Shown here piece by piece: positions 54,244 to 64,000 of a stretch of 64,000 nucleotides of DNA. The translations under genes were made by a program, and so were the position numbers. The stretch spans positions 715,377,202 through 715,441,201 of the forward strand of contig NC_064617.1 in NCBI RefSeq assembly GCF_023898315.1. Direction: 5' to 3'. Within the stretch, counting starts at the first letter, position 1. The number at the start of each line of letters is the position of its first letter. The notes beneath the pieces were generated by a model, which did not search any database, was not told the DNA's origin, and saw nothing but the letters and a program-made list of their open reading frames with translations. This stretch comes from Schistocerca nitens. Lineage: Eukaryota; Arthropoda; Insecta; Orthoptera; Acrididae.

Positions 54244-54484
54244 TTTTAACACACAGTCACCATTAGCGCGTCTGAAAACGTCTGCACACTTACTCGCTGC
54301 ACCGTACTCTGACACGCACCAACACACCTCTGCGTATGGACTGCTGCCAGCGCCACCGTGCGACGACCGCAGGACAAATGCACCGCGTGGTCATACCCCG
54401 AGGTGATTTAAACCAGCAAACTGCCCATCAGAGCGTTGTTTCACCATGTATCAGCTTTATCCTTAATTTATCAGCACGAGTGTA

Positions 54485-55058
54485 TTAATCAAGCGAAGTA
54501 CTAACGACAGTTCAAGTTTCATCACTGACAGATCTCGAAAAGTGTTCTTATAAGAATCGATACTGTTGTCGAAATATAGTCTGTTTTTTGTTCGTGCTTC
54601 TTTGTAAAGAAGACAGTTTGGCTCGAGAGAATGCGAGGAGCCTGAAAAGAATGACATAGCCTAAACGTCTAGAGGGGTTGTGAAAGGGGGGAAATCCATT
54701 TGTTTCTCGGTCAGTACTGGCACCCCACAGACGCGCTCAGCTCATACCAATCAGCAGCTGTTTTACAAATAATACGCTGAAGTAACAACGACTAGTGAAA
54801 GAGGATTAAAGAGACGGTCCCCTTTAAACATGCTGGTTACGATATTCATTTCTCAAGTAACTCACACAACACAACACAACAACATTTTGCAACGCTTCGA
54901 AACGGCAGCTTAGGAATAATAAAGTCAGAGCTTATGACGCAAATCAATTTTGATTACATTTGCAAAGAGGTTTTTTTATTTGCCAAGAAAGATAAAATAT
55001 TCGGATTTCTGCAGCTTATATAAATAAGTACTTATAATTTTCATAAAGTACGTAAGTC
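54485..55058. other. Unassigned sequence
   Basis: No gene or element recognised. Confidence 0.45.
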
Positions 55059-55320
55059 TGCAGCTCGTGGTCTCACGGTAGCGCTATTGCTTCCTGAGCA
55101 CGAGGTCCCGGGTTCGATTCCCGGCGGGATCAGGGATTTTCACCTCCCCCGAGATGACTGGGTGCTGTTGTGTCGTCTTCATCATCATCATTCATCCCCA
55201 TGACGATCGGAGGAAGGCAATGGCAAACTACCTTCATTAGGACCTTGCCTAGTACGGCGGTGCGGGTCTCCCGCATCGTTCCCCTACGCTCTGTCAAGAA
55301 GCATGGGACTTCATTTCCAT
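55059..55320 (+). mobile_element. SINE, type B2
   Basis: Head GCAGCTCGTGGTCTCACGGT and GGGTTCGATTCCCGGCGGG; body with ATCATCATCATTCATCCCC and GGAAGGCAATGGCAAACTAC. Related by head to 27174-27421. No clear TSD seen. Confidence 0.8.
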
Positions 55321-55443
55321 TTCCAGAGTGTATAGGCGCAAATTTGTTCAGTTTTATTGTGATTATATTTGTGTATTGTATGCGATGAACAAATGAATTG
55401 TTTCGCTTAGGTTGGATGAGGGGATTTTCGTGGTTATGGAATA

Positions 55444-55945
55444 CGAGGTGTGGCTAGAAAAAAACCGGACTAGTACTGGTGAAACAATAAAACGAATGCA
55501 ATAAGGCTGAAAGTCGCGTGGCCTGTCACGTGACTCTCGCTCCGCCTACTGCTCGAGTTTCATCTGCCTCCTGCACTCAGTCTGCCCGTGGCGTCTGTTT
55601 TAAGTAGTTGACGTTTTGTCTGTGCGTCGGAAAATGTTGAGTGTACAGAAAGAACAGCGTGTTAACATCAAATTTTGTTTCAAACTAGGAAAATCTGCAA
55701 GTGAAACGTTTGTAATGTTACAACAAGTGTACGGCGATGATTGTTTATCGCGAACACAAGTGTTTGAGTGGTTTAAACGATTTAAAGATGGCCGCGAAGA
55801 CACCAGTGATGACACTCGCACTGGCATACCATTGTCAGCAAAAACTGATGCAAACATTGAAAAAATCGGTAAACTTGTTCGACAAGATCGCCGTTTAACA
55901 ATCAGAGCAGTGTCTGAGTTAACAGGAGTTGACAAGGAAAGTGTC
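55444..55945 (+). mobile_element. Mariner-like transposon, 5' part only
   Basis: Begins CGAGGTGTGGCTAGAAAAAA after a TA at 55442-55443, a mariner-type inverted repeat, followed by a leader and the transposase N-terminus. Homology stops at about 55945 where RTE sequence begins. The 3' half is not found on the far side of the RTE copy. Confidence 0.8.
55634..55945 (+). pseudogene. Mariner transposase N-terminal domain, truncated
   Basis: About 104 codons from MLSVQKEQRVNIKFCFKLGK. Two helix-turn-helix motifs are clear: SASETFVMLQQVYGDDCLSR with TQVFEWFKRFKDGRED, then LTIRAVSELTGVDKESV. This is the inverted-repeat-binding half of a mariner transposase. The frame is open and the sequence clean, but the catalytic half is absent; beyond codon ~104 the frame runs into antisense RTE DNA and stops at 56011. 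An ATG at 55616 is an alternative start. Confidence 0.85.
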
Positions 55946-58900
55946 CATGCTACTCTATCCTGTGCAAGCTTCTTCATCTCCCAGTACCTACTGCAACCTA
56001 CATCCTTCTGAATCTGCTTAGTGTATTCATCTCTTGGTCTCCCTCTACGATTTGTACCCTCCACGCTGCCCTCCAATACTAAATTGGTGATCCCTTGATG
56101 CCTCAGAACATGTCCTACCAATCGATCCCGTCTTCTGGTCACGTTGTGCCACAAACTTCTCTTCTCCCCAATCCTATTCAGTACTTCCTCATTAGTTATG
56201 TGATCTACCCATCTAATCTTCAGCATTCTTCTGTAGCACCACATTTCGAAAGCTTCTATTCTCTTCTTGTCCAAACTATTTATCGTCCATGTTTCACCTC
56301 CATACATGGCTAAACTCCATACAAATACTTTCAGAAATGACTCCCTGACACTTAAATCTATATTCGATGTTAACAAATTTCTCTTGTTCAGAAACGCTTT
56401 CCTTGCCATTGCCAGTCTACATTTTATATCCTCTCTACTTCGACCATCATCAGTTATTTTGCTCCCCAAATAGCAAAACTCCTTTACTACTTTAAGTGTC
56501 TCATTTCCTAATCTAATTCCATCAGTATCACCCGACTTCATTCGACTACATTCCATTATCCTCGTTTTGCTTTTGTTGATGTTCATCTAATATCCTCCTT
56601 TCAAGACACTGTCCATTCCATTCAACTGCTCTTCCAAGTCCTTTGCTGTCTCTGACAGAATTACAATGTCATCGGCGAACCTCAAAGTTTTTATTTCTTC
56701 TCCATGGATTTTAATACCTACTCCGAATTTTTCTTTTGTTTCCTTTACTGCTTGCTCAATATACAGATTGAATAACATCGGGGAGAGGCTACAACCCTGT
56801 CTTACTCCCTTCCCAACCACTGCTTGCCTTTCATGTCCCTCGATTCTTATAACTGACATCTGGTTTCTGTACAAATTGTAAATAGCCTTTCGCTCCCTGT
56901 ATTTTACCCCTGCCACCTTTAGAATTTGAAAGAGAGTATTCCAGTAAACATTGTCAAAAGCTTTCTCTAAGTCTACAAATGCTAGAAACGTAGGTTTGCC
57001 TTTCCTTAATCTTTCTTCTAAGATAAGTCGTAAGGTCAGTATTGCCTCACGTGTTCCAGTGTTTCTACGGAATCCAAACTGATCTTCCCCGAGGTTGGCT
57101 TCTATTAGTTTTTCCATTCGTCTGTAAAGAATTCGTGTTAGTATTTTGCAGCTGTGGCTTATTAAACTGATTGTCCGGTAATTTTCACATCTGTCAACAC
57201 CTGCTTTCTTTGGGATTGGAATTATTATATTCTTCTTGAAGTCTGAGGGTATTTCGCCTGTTTCATACATCTTGCTCACCAGATGGTAGAGTTTTGCCAG
57301 GATTGGCTCTCCCAAGGCTGTCAGTAGTTCCAATGGAATGTTGTCTACTCCGGGGGCCTTGTTTCGACTCAGGTCTTTCAGTGCTCTGTCAAACTCTTCA
57401 CGCAGTATCGTATCTCCCATTTCATCTTCATCTACATCCTCTTCCATTTCCATAATATTGTCCCCAAGTACATCGCCCTTGTATAGACCCTCTATATACT
57501 CCTTCCACCTTTCTGCTTTCCCTTCCTTGCTTAGAATTGGGTTTCCATCTGAGCTCTTGATATTCATACAAGTGGTTCTCTTCTCTCCAAAGGTCTCTTT
57601 AATTTTCCTGTAGGCAGTATCTATCTTACCCCTAGTGAGATAAGCCTCTACATCCTTACATTTGTCCTCTAGCCATCCCTGCTTAGCCATTTTGCACTTC
57701 CTGTCGATCTCATTTTTGAGACGTTTGTATTCCTTTTTGCCTGCCTCATTTACTGCATTTTTATATTTTCTCCTTTCATCAATTTAATTCAATATTTCTT
57801 CTGTTACCCAAGTATTTCTACTAGACCTCGTCTTTTTACCTACTGCCGGCCGGTGTGGCCGAGCGGTTCTAGGCGCTTCAGTCTGGAACCGCGCGACCGC
57901 TACGGTCGCAGGTTCGAATGCTGCCTCGGGCATGGATGTGTGTGATGTCCTTAGGTTAGTTAGGTTTAAGTAGTTCTAGGGGACTGATGACCTCAGCTGT
58001 TAAGTCCCATAGTGCTCAGAGCCATTTTACCTACTTGATCCTCTGCTGCCTTCACTACTTCATCCCTCAAAGCTACCCATTCTTCTTCTACTGTATTTCT
58101 TTCCCCCATTCCTATCAATTGTTCCCTTATGCTCTCCCTGCAACTCTGTACAACCTCTGGTTCTTTCAGTTTATCCAGGTCCCATCTCATTAAATTCCCA
58201 CCTTTTTGCAGTATCTTCAGTTTTAATCTACGGGTCATAACCAATAGATTGTGGTCAGAGTCCACATCTGCCCCTGGAAATGTCTTACAATTTAAAACCT
58301 GGTTCCTAAATCTCTGTCTTACCATTATATAACCTATCTGATACCTTTTAGTATCTCCAGGGTTCTTCCATGTATACAACCTTCTTTCATGATTCTTAAA
58401 CAAAGTGTTAGCTATGATTAAGTTATGCTCTGTGCAAAATTCTACCAGGCGGCTTCCTCTTTCATTTCTTAGCCCCAAATCCATATTCACCTACTATGTT
58501 TCCTGCTCTCCCTTTTCCTACACTCGAATTCCAGTCACCCATGACTATTAAATTTTCGTCTCCCTTCACTATCTGAATAATTTCTTTTATTTCATCATAC
58601 ATTTCTTCAATTTCTTCGTCATCTGCAGAGCTAGTTGGCATATAAACTTGTACTACTGTAGTAGGTGTGGGCTTCGTATCTATCTTGGCCACAATAATGC
58701 GTTCACTATGCTGTTTGTAGTAGCTTACCTGCATTCCTATGTTCCTATTCATTATTAAACCTACTCCTGCATTACCCCTATTTGATTTTGTGTTTATAAC
58801 CCTGTAGTCACCTGACCAGAAGTCTTGTTCCTCCTGCCACCGAACCTCACTAATTCCCACTATATCTAACTTTAACCTATCCATTTCCCTTTTTAAATTT

Positions 58901-59070
58901 TCTAACCTACCTGCCCGATTAAGGGATCTGACATTCCACGCTCCGACCCGTAGAACGCCAGTTTTCTTTCTCCTGATAACGACATCCTCTTGAGTAGTCC
59001 CCGCACGGAGATCCGAATGGGGGACTATTTTACCTCCGGAATATTTTACCCAAGAGGACGCCATCATCAT
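55946..59070 (-). pseudogene. RTE LINE ORF: endonuclease and reverse transcriptase, broken
   Basis: Starts MMMASSWVKY at 59070. Endonuclease motifs: AWNVRSLNRAGRLENL, ISEVRWQEEQD, MGDWNSSVG, DSDHNLL. A one-base shift near 58480, the SINE at 57845-58024 and a frame break near 57785 precede the RT segment (57690 onward): KAPGVDNIPLELL, ENYRTISLISHSCKI, FGFRRNTGTREA, FVDLEKAFD (motif A), GVRQGCSLSP (B) and LRFADDIVILS (C). A TAG at 56587-56589 replaces the Lys of GGYKMNIN. The C-terminal region EFCYLGSKITDDGRSRED to WCYRRMLKIRW and RRGRPRDEYTKQIQKDVG is intact. This is the most informative RTE copy in the window, dead by at least three lesions. Confidence 0.92.
57845..58024 (+). mobile_element. 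SINE, type A, inside RTE copy 2
   Basis: Perfect 11-bp TSD TTTTACCTACT at 57834-57844 and 58025-58035. A small internal deletion removes CTAAGTT in the tail. Confidence 0.96.
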
Positions 59071-59378
59071 TTAATCATACAGTAAAGCTGCATGTCCTCG
59101 GGAAAAATTACGGCTGTAGTTTCCCCTTGCTTTCAGCCGTTCGCAGTACCAACACAGCAAGGCCGTTTTGGTTATTGTTACAAGGCCAGATAAGTCAATC
59201 ATCCAGACTGTTGCCCTTGCAACTACTGAAAAGGCTGCTGCCCCTCTTCAGGAACCACACGTTTGTCTGGCCTCTCAACAGATACCCCTCCGTTGCGGTT
59301 GCACCTACGGTACGGCTATCTGTATCGCTGAGGCACGCAAGCCTCCCCACCAACAGCAAGGTCCATGGTTCATGGGGG

Positions 59379-60784
59379 CGTGTACAGAATGTAAACGACG
59401 TCACTCCTGCCTACATTCTGCGGTTGAACTGAAATGATAATCATGTGCATATTCAGTCAGATAGCTTCATTAACAAATGGTAATTATATACAAGAAAAAT
59501 TGCAGTCAAAGTGCTTGTCTGAAGTAAGTTAAATAAGAAAAAAAGCGATAAAATTGTTCTTGGGTACTAAGATAAATTTATTTTCAAAGTTAATTTCTCC
59601 TTGTGAAGTATATTGTTCTCCCCCCGTCTTGCTTCAATCTTCCAATGGGTTATACTACTGCAAGTTTGTCAAATGCTATTTCCAGCATGTTGCCAAAAAT
59701 GTTTTTGTGTTACCGATCCTTTTGATATTCCATAGACAGTTCCATATGTGTAATGATGTCGGTAGAGTTATTACGACCTCTGACGTTAATTATATAACTG
59801 ATGTAATGTTCCAATAACCACATAAGTGTTATTGTTTGCGGCAGGAAGCAGTCTGGATGCAGGCCGAAACAGCTTGTATGTCGAGTAGTTGACTTGGGAT
59901 CTCCTTGTCAGCAGGGCAAGCTAGTTCCTGATTCATCTCCAGCTGCGTAAGTGACAACAGGAACTGGAACAGTGAAGAGGTTGTCATGTAATCTGCCTGA
60001 GGGGTTTTTATCCGTGTCACTAAGTACTGTTCTATGGAGCTTTTCGTTTGCTGCACTGATATTGTTAACAACCCTGTACGATGTGGATATAACGTCGGAT
60101 GTATGTATTTTGATGATTATGTTTGTCAACACAGTCTCCCAGTCGATGGCCGGTTGCTTGTATATTGTTGGGTGTTTCTTCCATTTTCGTTCACGATGAA
60201 AATCTCTTGCTGTTGCGTGTTTCCTCTTTAGAACACTAGCTGTCTATATAACTAGCTTGGAGGCAGATTTTTTTAGTATTTTTTAATTTGTAGTTAATTT
60301 TGCCTGTGTGGATCGGAGAATGCTACTTGTTGGGCGTAAGGTTGGAAGAGTTTTGTTGTGATATTGCCTAGAATTTTCGTTTAGCAGCGCTATAATTCTC
60401 TTCAGAATCAACGCCGTTGCTTTTCTGTTGATGTGAACAACTGATAGCCTTACTGACTACGTCGATTGGGTTATCGTTTCATGCTTCGGCCTGTTGTGGT
60501 TCCCTTCCATACGTATCTACCAGTTAGTCGCGTTATCCTATTGCCTTGCACTTTTAGAACTGGAAAACTGCTTGACATAGTATGATTTGGAGAATACGTT
60601 AGTGTTGATGATTCAAATTTATTTCCAGTTCCACAGTTGCCCCTTGTTAGTGACCGACCTCCAATTTTTTGCTGCCATCTTTAGAGGGCGCCTGTCTAAG
60701 AGGACTCCTAGCATTTCATGGTTGCCCACAACTCGTACCCACAGTATATCTTGGTCATCGAATCCCCAGATGTTTAGGATTTTA
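59379..60784. other. Unassigned sequence
   Basis: About 1.4 kb. Short ORFs on both strands; none recognised. The minus frame near 60619-60819 (DILWVRVVGNHEMLG) looks protein-like but I cannot place it. Confidence 0.4.
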
Positions 60785-62075
60785 CGAAGGAAAGTCAAAA
60801 AGTAAAGGGGCTTTTGCAATTTCTCGCCGTAGGGGTATCCAGGGCTGAAGCACTGTTGCCTGCAGCAATTCTATACAGTATGTCATTTGTATTCCCGCGT
60901 TGGTCGTATAGTAGCAGACCGTGTAAAATGGCAGCTCCATTGTCGATCTACACCAAGGAGGAACTGAGGGCAGTGATTCGTTTTTTGTTTGCGGGAGGTG
61001 TTAAATCGGCGGAAATTATTCGCCGAATACAAGCACAGTATGGTGAGAGCAGTTTATCGCGAAGCAAGATGTACGGATGGATCGAGTGCTTCAAGCAGGG
61101 AAGGACGTATCTATGTGAGGAGGAAAGATAGGACAGCCCATCGAAGTCTACAACTGTGGACAAGTTGGAAGTCGTTGAGGGTACGGTGATGTAAAAGAGA
61201 CGAATAACAGAAGATGAGATCGCCAATACTTCACATATCAGTCATGGTTCAACGTATTCAATCTTATAAGACAGGCTAAATTTTCGGAAAATGTGTGCAA
61301 GATGGGTACTGAAAAAGAATTGTCAGCGCAGCATAAGACGCAAGGGATGGATATCTGTAGTAAACATTTGGCCCGTTACCATCGCGACGAGATGGATTTT
61401 TGCAGCTAATCGTCACTGTAGACGAAACGTGGGTGCATCATCACCAACCGGAAAGTAAGGCTGCGAGCATGGTTGGTAAACACTCATACTCATCACAAGT
61501 TAAGAAATTTAAACGTCAACCATCAGCTGGTAAGATTATGCTAACACTATTCTGGGGCATGGAAGGTGTGGCAGCCGTTCATTCCATCCCAAGAGGCCAA
61601 ACTGAACAATGAGAACGATTATGACGTGTTGCGAACCAAAGTGAAATCTGCAAACAGATCTAAGCGACGCGGAAAAATGCGGAAAGGTGTCATACTGCGG
61701 CAAGATAACACTCGGCAACATTCTACCAAACGGGTGGCCGAAACAAAAAAGCAGTTGCGATTCGAATTGCTCGAACACTCGCCACACTGTCCAGACCTGA
61801 CTCAAAGCGATTTCCATATGTCAGGACCATTGAACGAAGCGCTCAGGGAAAGGAGATTTGCAACCGATGCAGAAGTCATTTATGTGGTGCAAAATTACTT
61901 ACAGGTGCAACCAAAAAACTTGTTTTCCTTTGGTATCAACAAACATTTGAAACTTTGGACAAAGTGCGTTGAAGTGCAGACAGGTTACGCAGAAAAATAA
62001 TGCATCTTTCAGTTTTCTATCCTTAGAATTAATATTTCTTTTCTCAAAAGTCACTTACTTTTTGACTTCCCCTCG
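60785..62075 (+). mobile_element. Mariner-like transposon, degraded
   Basis: Ends share AAGTCAAAAAGTAA in inverted orientation (left 60792, right reversed near 62055-62069), extended by CGAAGG / CGAGGG outward. TA precedes the left end; the right TA is mutated. Confidence 0.82.
60928..62000 (+). pseudogene. Mariner transposase, multiply frameshifted
   Basis: Starts MAAPLSIYTKEELRAVIRFL with a helix-turn-helix (SAEIIRRIQAQYGESSLSRS; KMYGWIECFKQGR). After a stop near 61130 the frame moves several times. The first catalytic Asp is in IVTVDETWVHH (near 61405-61440), the second in LRQDNTRQHS (near 61697-61725) and the third region reads HSPHCPDLTQSDFH with GPLNEALRERRFATD after it (near 61780-61870), the DD34D pattern of mariners. 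The last 144-codon frame is open to 62000. The enzyme is inactive here because of stops and shifts. Confidence 0.88.
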
Positions 62076-62800
62076 GACATTTTCGCTCACTGAGTTCGGC
62101 TTCCGACGGGACGCTATGCTCGTATTTCATGGGCGCTATCTCAACTTCATTTCCTCTTGGGTTATGGACTTCGTCAATATATGCTCGTACGACTAGCTTT
62201 TCATCAGATACTGAAATACTCGACAACGTTTCGTTAAAAAGTCGTAGCAACGGCTCCAGCGACGTCACAAAAAAAGAAGCATGGGGAAATGACTTCCGTG
62301 TGACACACCTCGGTGGATGTTCAAATATTTTGTTTTTCTGTCCATTAACTTTCCTAGCGGTTATGCCAGTGATCATATTCCGAAGGAACTGTATTACACT
62401 CTCTTCTGCTCGCACATTCTCCGATATTCTCATTATGTACTGATGGCCGACAATATCAAAGACTTTATGGAAATCGATGAAAAAAGAGTGCATTTGATGT
62501 TGCTGACATCAGCTATGGAAATGACGTCTCTAGTGTCAGAAGCAGCTGACACTGTAGTCCGTCCAGGGAAGCGAACCTGTAAGCAATGGTCTCAGCCAGC
62601 TGGTAGTGGCTCTGGCGACAATTTTGTAGTCAAAGTTCAGCAGTGCAATAGGCCGAAGACTGTCGAAGTTTTTCAGTCCTCTCTTCTTTGGTACGAGAAA
62701 GTTTTTCCTTCTTTCATTTCGTTACTCACAAGCCCATCATTAATTACGTCACTTAAAACTAGACGCTTCTTGCTTCCCGCTTTTATGGTGTTGCAATTTT
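62076..62800 (-). pseudogene. Tx1/L1-like LINE reverse transcriptase relic
   Basis: Minus-strand order from about 62640: VRFPGRTTVSAASDTRDVIS (the QxxVPGR-type motif of Tx1/L1 RTs), ADVSNIKC, FFIDFHKVFDIVGHQYIMRI (motif A region), VIQFLRNMITGITARKVNGQ, then SLEPLLRLFNETLSSISVSD and KLVVRAYIDEVHNP, where motif C (YADD) has become YIDE. The B motif is also damaged (PPRCVTRKSFP for a GVPQGCPLS-type string). No endonuclease part. Flanked left by the mariner relic. Confidence 0.75.
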
Positions 62801-62814
62801 AACGCTCAGCAGTG
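62784..62814. repeat. Isolated Tc1-type inverted-repeat remnant
   Basis: GTTGCAATTTTAACGC followed by CAGCAGTG resembles the right ends of the T1 and T2 elements (GCAATTTTAATGGCCAGTAGTG-type). No partner end found. Confidence 0.4.
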
Positions 62815-62957
62815 TACATCTATATACATAAAAGAAAGTCGTGTTAATTACACTATTTGTAACTCAAGAACGGCTGGACCGATTAGGCTGAAAATTGGTG
62901 GAGAGGTAGCTTAGAACCAGTAGACGGACATAGGATACTTTTTATCCCGTTCGACCG

Positions 62958-63095
62958 CTATGAAACGTGGTATAACAAAAACGCATCTGGCATGGAATAA
63001 CAAAACGCAACTGTCAGTTAAACGTTACTATAAAACGTGGCATAACAAAAACGCATCTGACATGGAATAACAAAACGCAAATGACAGCTAAACGT
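62958..63095. repeat. 70-bp tandem duplication in the Helitron leader
   Basis: AACGTGGTATAACAAAAACG near 62964 recurs as AACGTGGCATAACAAAAACG near 63034; both units end in GACAGCTAAACG or GTCAGTTAAACG. Confidence 0.85.
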
Positions 63096-63174
63096 CTATT
63101 GTTAAGTATCAGTATATATCATTAATTAAAAATTTAAAGAAATGATTTGTATTTTCTTTGAATCATCATTAAGA

Positions 63175-63880
63175 ATGCCGGGACCAAGACGATCGAATAT
63201 TTCTCGACAAAGCTGTAATGCAAGAAGGATATAAAACATTGCGAATGAAAGGACTGAAGAAGAACAACAAATTGCCCGTGAAGAGCGCCGCGTTAGTATG
63301 GCTCGTCTTCGTGCTTCTCAGTCACAAGAGCAAAGTGAGGCAGTCCGTGAAACGCCTCGGTTGGCAATGCGAAATCGTCGAGCGAACAACAGAGATCAAC
63401 AAGTAGATAATTTTCGACGCACAAGAAGAGATTTATCACGTGATGATTTGAATCGAGCAGCGTTTAGATACGATTGCAGCACTGATTACTGCTAGCATCC
63501 TTGCGTTTGCATTGGGCCGATGGACGTTGTTTTTGGGAGTGTTGTGGCGCATTGACGTTTTCCGGAGAAACGCACAGATTGTGCTGCCTTAGTGGGAAAG
63601 TGAAATTGCCATTTTTGACTCCACCACCTGAGCCATTGCATTCATTGCTTTGTGGCGAAACACCCGAATCACGTCATTTTCTTGCAAACACTCAAAAATA
63701 CAATAGTTGTTTCCAAATGATCTCATTTGGGGCAGACAGTATCGAAGAACGAGGTTTGTGGTTTAAATCTGGAATATCCATGTTTTTCACATGGTCAATT
63801 ATATGTGGCATGTTCACGGGTCGGAAGACCAACTGCGTTGTTTGTTCTTGCGCCTGATAATAAAACCATGTCGTGTATCA
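63175..63880 (+). pseudogene. Helitron Rep/helicase: N-terminus joined to C-terminus, middle deleted
   Basis: Starts MPGPRRSNISRQ at 63175. In shifting frames one reads REERRVSMARLRASQSQEQS, the basic segment of insect Helitron proteins, FRYDCSTDYC with a CIGPMDVVFG-type zinc-binding region (Cys residues partly lost), LPFLTPPPEPLHSLLCGE and SRHFLANTQKYNSCFQMISF, the conserved N-terminal domain. Within about 35 codons the sequence jumps to FSHGQLYVACSRVGRPTALF and APDNKT, the last motif of the PIF1-like helicase. The HUH nuclease and nearly all of the helicase, several kilobases in a full element, are missing. This derivative cannot replicate itself but may have been mobilised in trans. Confidence 0.85.
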
Positions 63881-64000
63881 CAAGGTACTTAATTTAAGAG
63901 TGGAAGTTACGCACCAAAAACATGAAGAATCATTAAAATACTTAATTTTTTATCTGCATTTCCTAATAAAAAACTGAACTTAACATCCTAAATCTGATTA

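Larger units (their letters stand above)
52788..54482 (-). mobile_element. Tc1-like transposon, family T4, with SINE insertion
   Basis: Inverted repeats CACTCATGCTCATAAGTTAT (left) and CACTCGTGCTGATAAATTAA (right, reversed); TA at 52786-52787 and 54483-54484. Length without the SINE and its TSD is about 1.48 kb. Confidence 0.92.
55946..59378 (-). mobile_element. RTE-clade LINE copy 2, nearly complete
   Basis: Carries 5' UTR (59071 to about 59378, ending in the CATGGTTCATGGGGG string that pairs with the start of copy 3), the single long ORF and part of the 3' end. The 3' terminus is cut before the ACAACA tail seen in copy 3. A type A SINE lies inside. No TSD found, because both its 3' end and the flanking mariner are truncated. 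Confidence 0.9.
62819..64000 (+). mobile_element. Helitron, internally deleted, runs past right edge
   Basis: Begins TCTATATACATAAAAGAAAG after an A, the usual 5' Helitron start, and continues with AACTCAAGAACGGCTGGACC and ATTAGGCTGAAAATTGG, typical of insect Helitron leaders. It encodes an N-terminal and an extreme C-terminal piece of the Rep/helicase. The 3' hairpin and CTRR end are not seen in the window. Confidence 0.85.

Noticed and set aside
59379..59460. Continuation of the mariner 3' half beyond RTE copy 2
   Set aside because: Sequence after 59378 shows no mariner motif or matching terminal repeat, so simple insertion of RTE into mariner is not supported.

Overview
This window looks like intergenic DNA from a very large insect genome, most likely a locust or grasshopper (Orthoptera, probably Schistocerca or a close relative). 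That assignment rests on recognising several abundant tRNA-derived SINE families and associated LINE and Tc1/mariner families; it is recollection, not a search. I see no confident host exon, RNA gene or bacterial-type feature. Nearly everything that can be explained is transposable elements, many nested in one another, and most SINEs still show clean target-site duplications (TSDs).

Left block (1-13137), all on the minus strand, is a nest. A gag-only LTR retrotransposon (1-6985, left end outside the window) sits in ORF2 of an I-clade LINE (6986-11312). That LINE sits in the ORF of an RTE-clade LINE (11313-13097), whose 5' end abuts a 40-bp remnant of the same LTR family. The outer ends of the nest lie left of the window.

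Middle block (13.1-41 kb): a degraded Tc1-like element broken by other insertions (14413-17160); a frameshifted Tc1-like element (17835-19240); two Tc1-like elements with full-length open transposases (21375-22800 and 31221-32642), each with one substituted catalytic acidic residue; a rearranged RTE copy with an inverted internal segment inside a perfect 11-bp TSD (34576-35951); a mariner relic (36397-37912); a CR1-like LINE relic split by a 1.7-kb insertion; and SINEs of at least six head types. Two GC-rich islands (about 13.88-14.25 and 27.5-27.84 kb) and several AT-rich stretches are unassigned.

Right block (41-64 kb): a diverged solo LTR related to the left element; five further Tc1/mariner relics, including a long-TIR deletion derivative; a SINE inserted in a SINE (46079-46514); a second copy of the 17.8-kb Tc1 element that shares its inactivating mutations (48959-50364); a mariner 5' half abutting a nearly complete but broken RTE copy (55444-59378); a mariner relic; a Tx1/L1-like reverse transcriptase relic; and an internally deleted Helitron running off the right edge.

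The genes do not form a pathway. The picture is a layered record: old LINE and mariner relics, Tc1 elements with missing catalytic residues, then SINEs, with the LTR element at 1-6985 the youngest insertion in its nest because its LTRs are almost identical.
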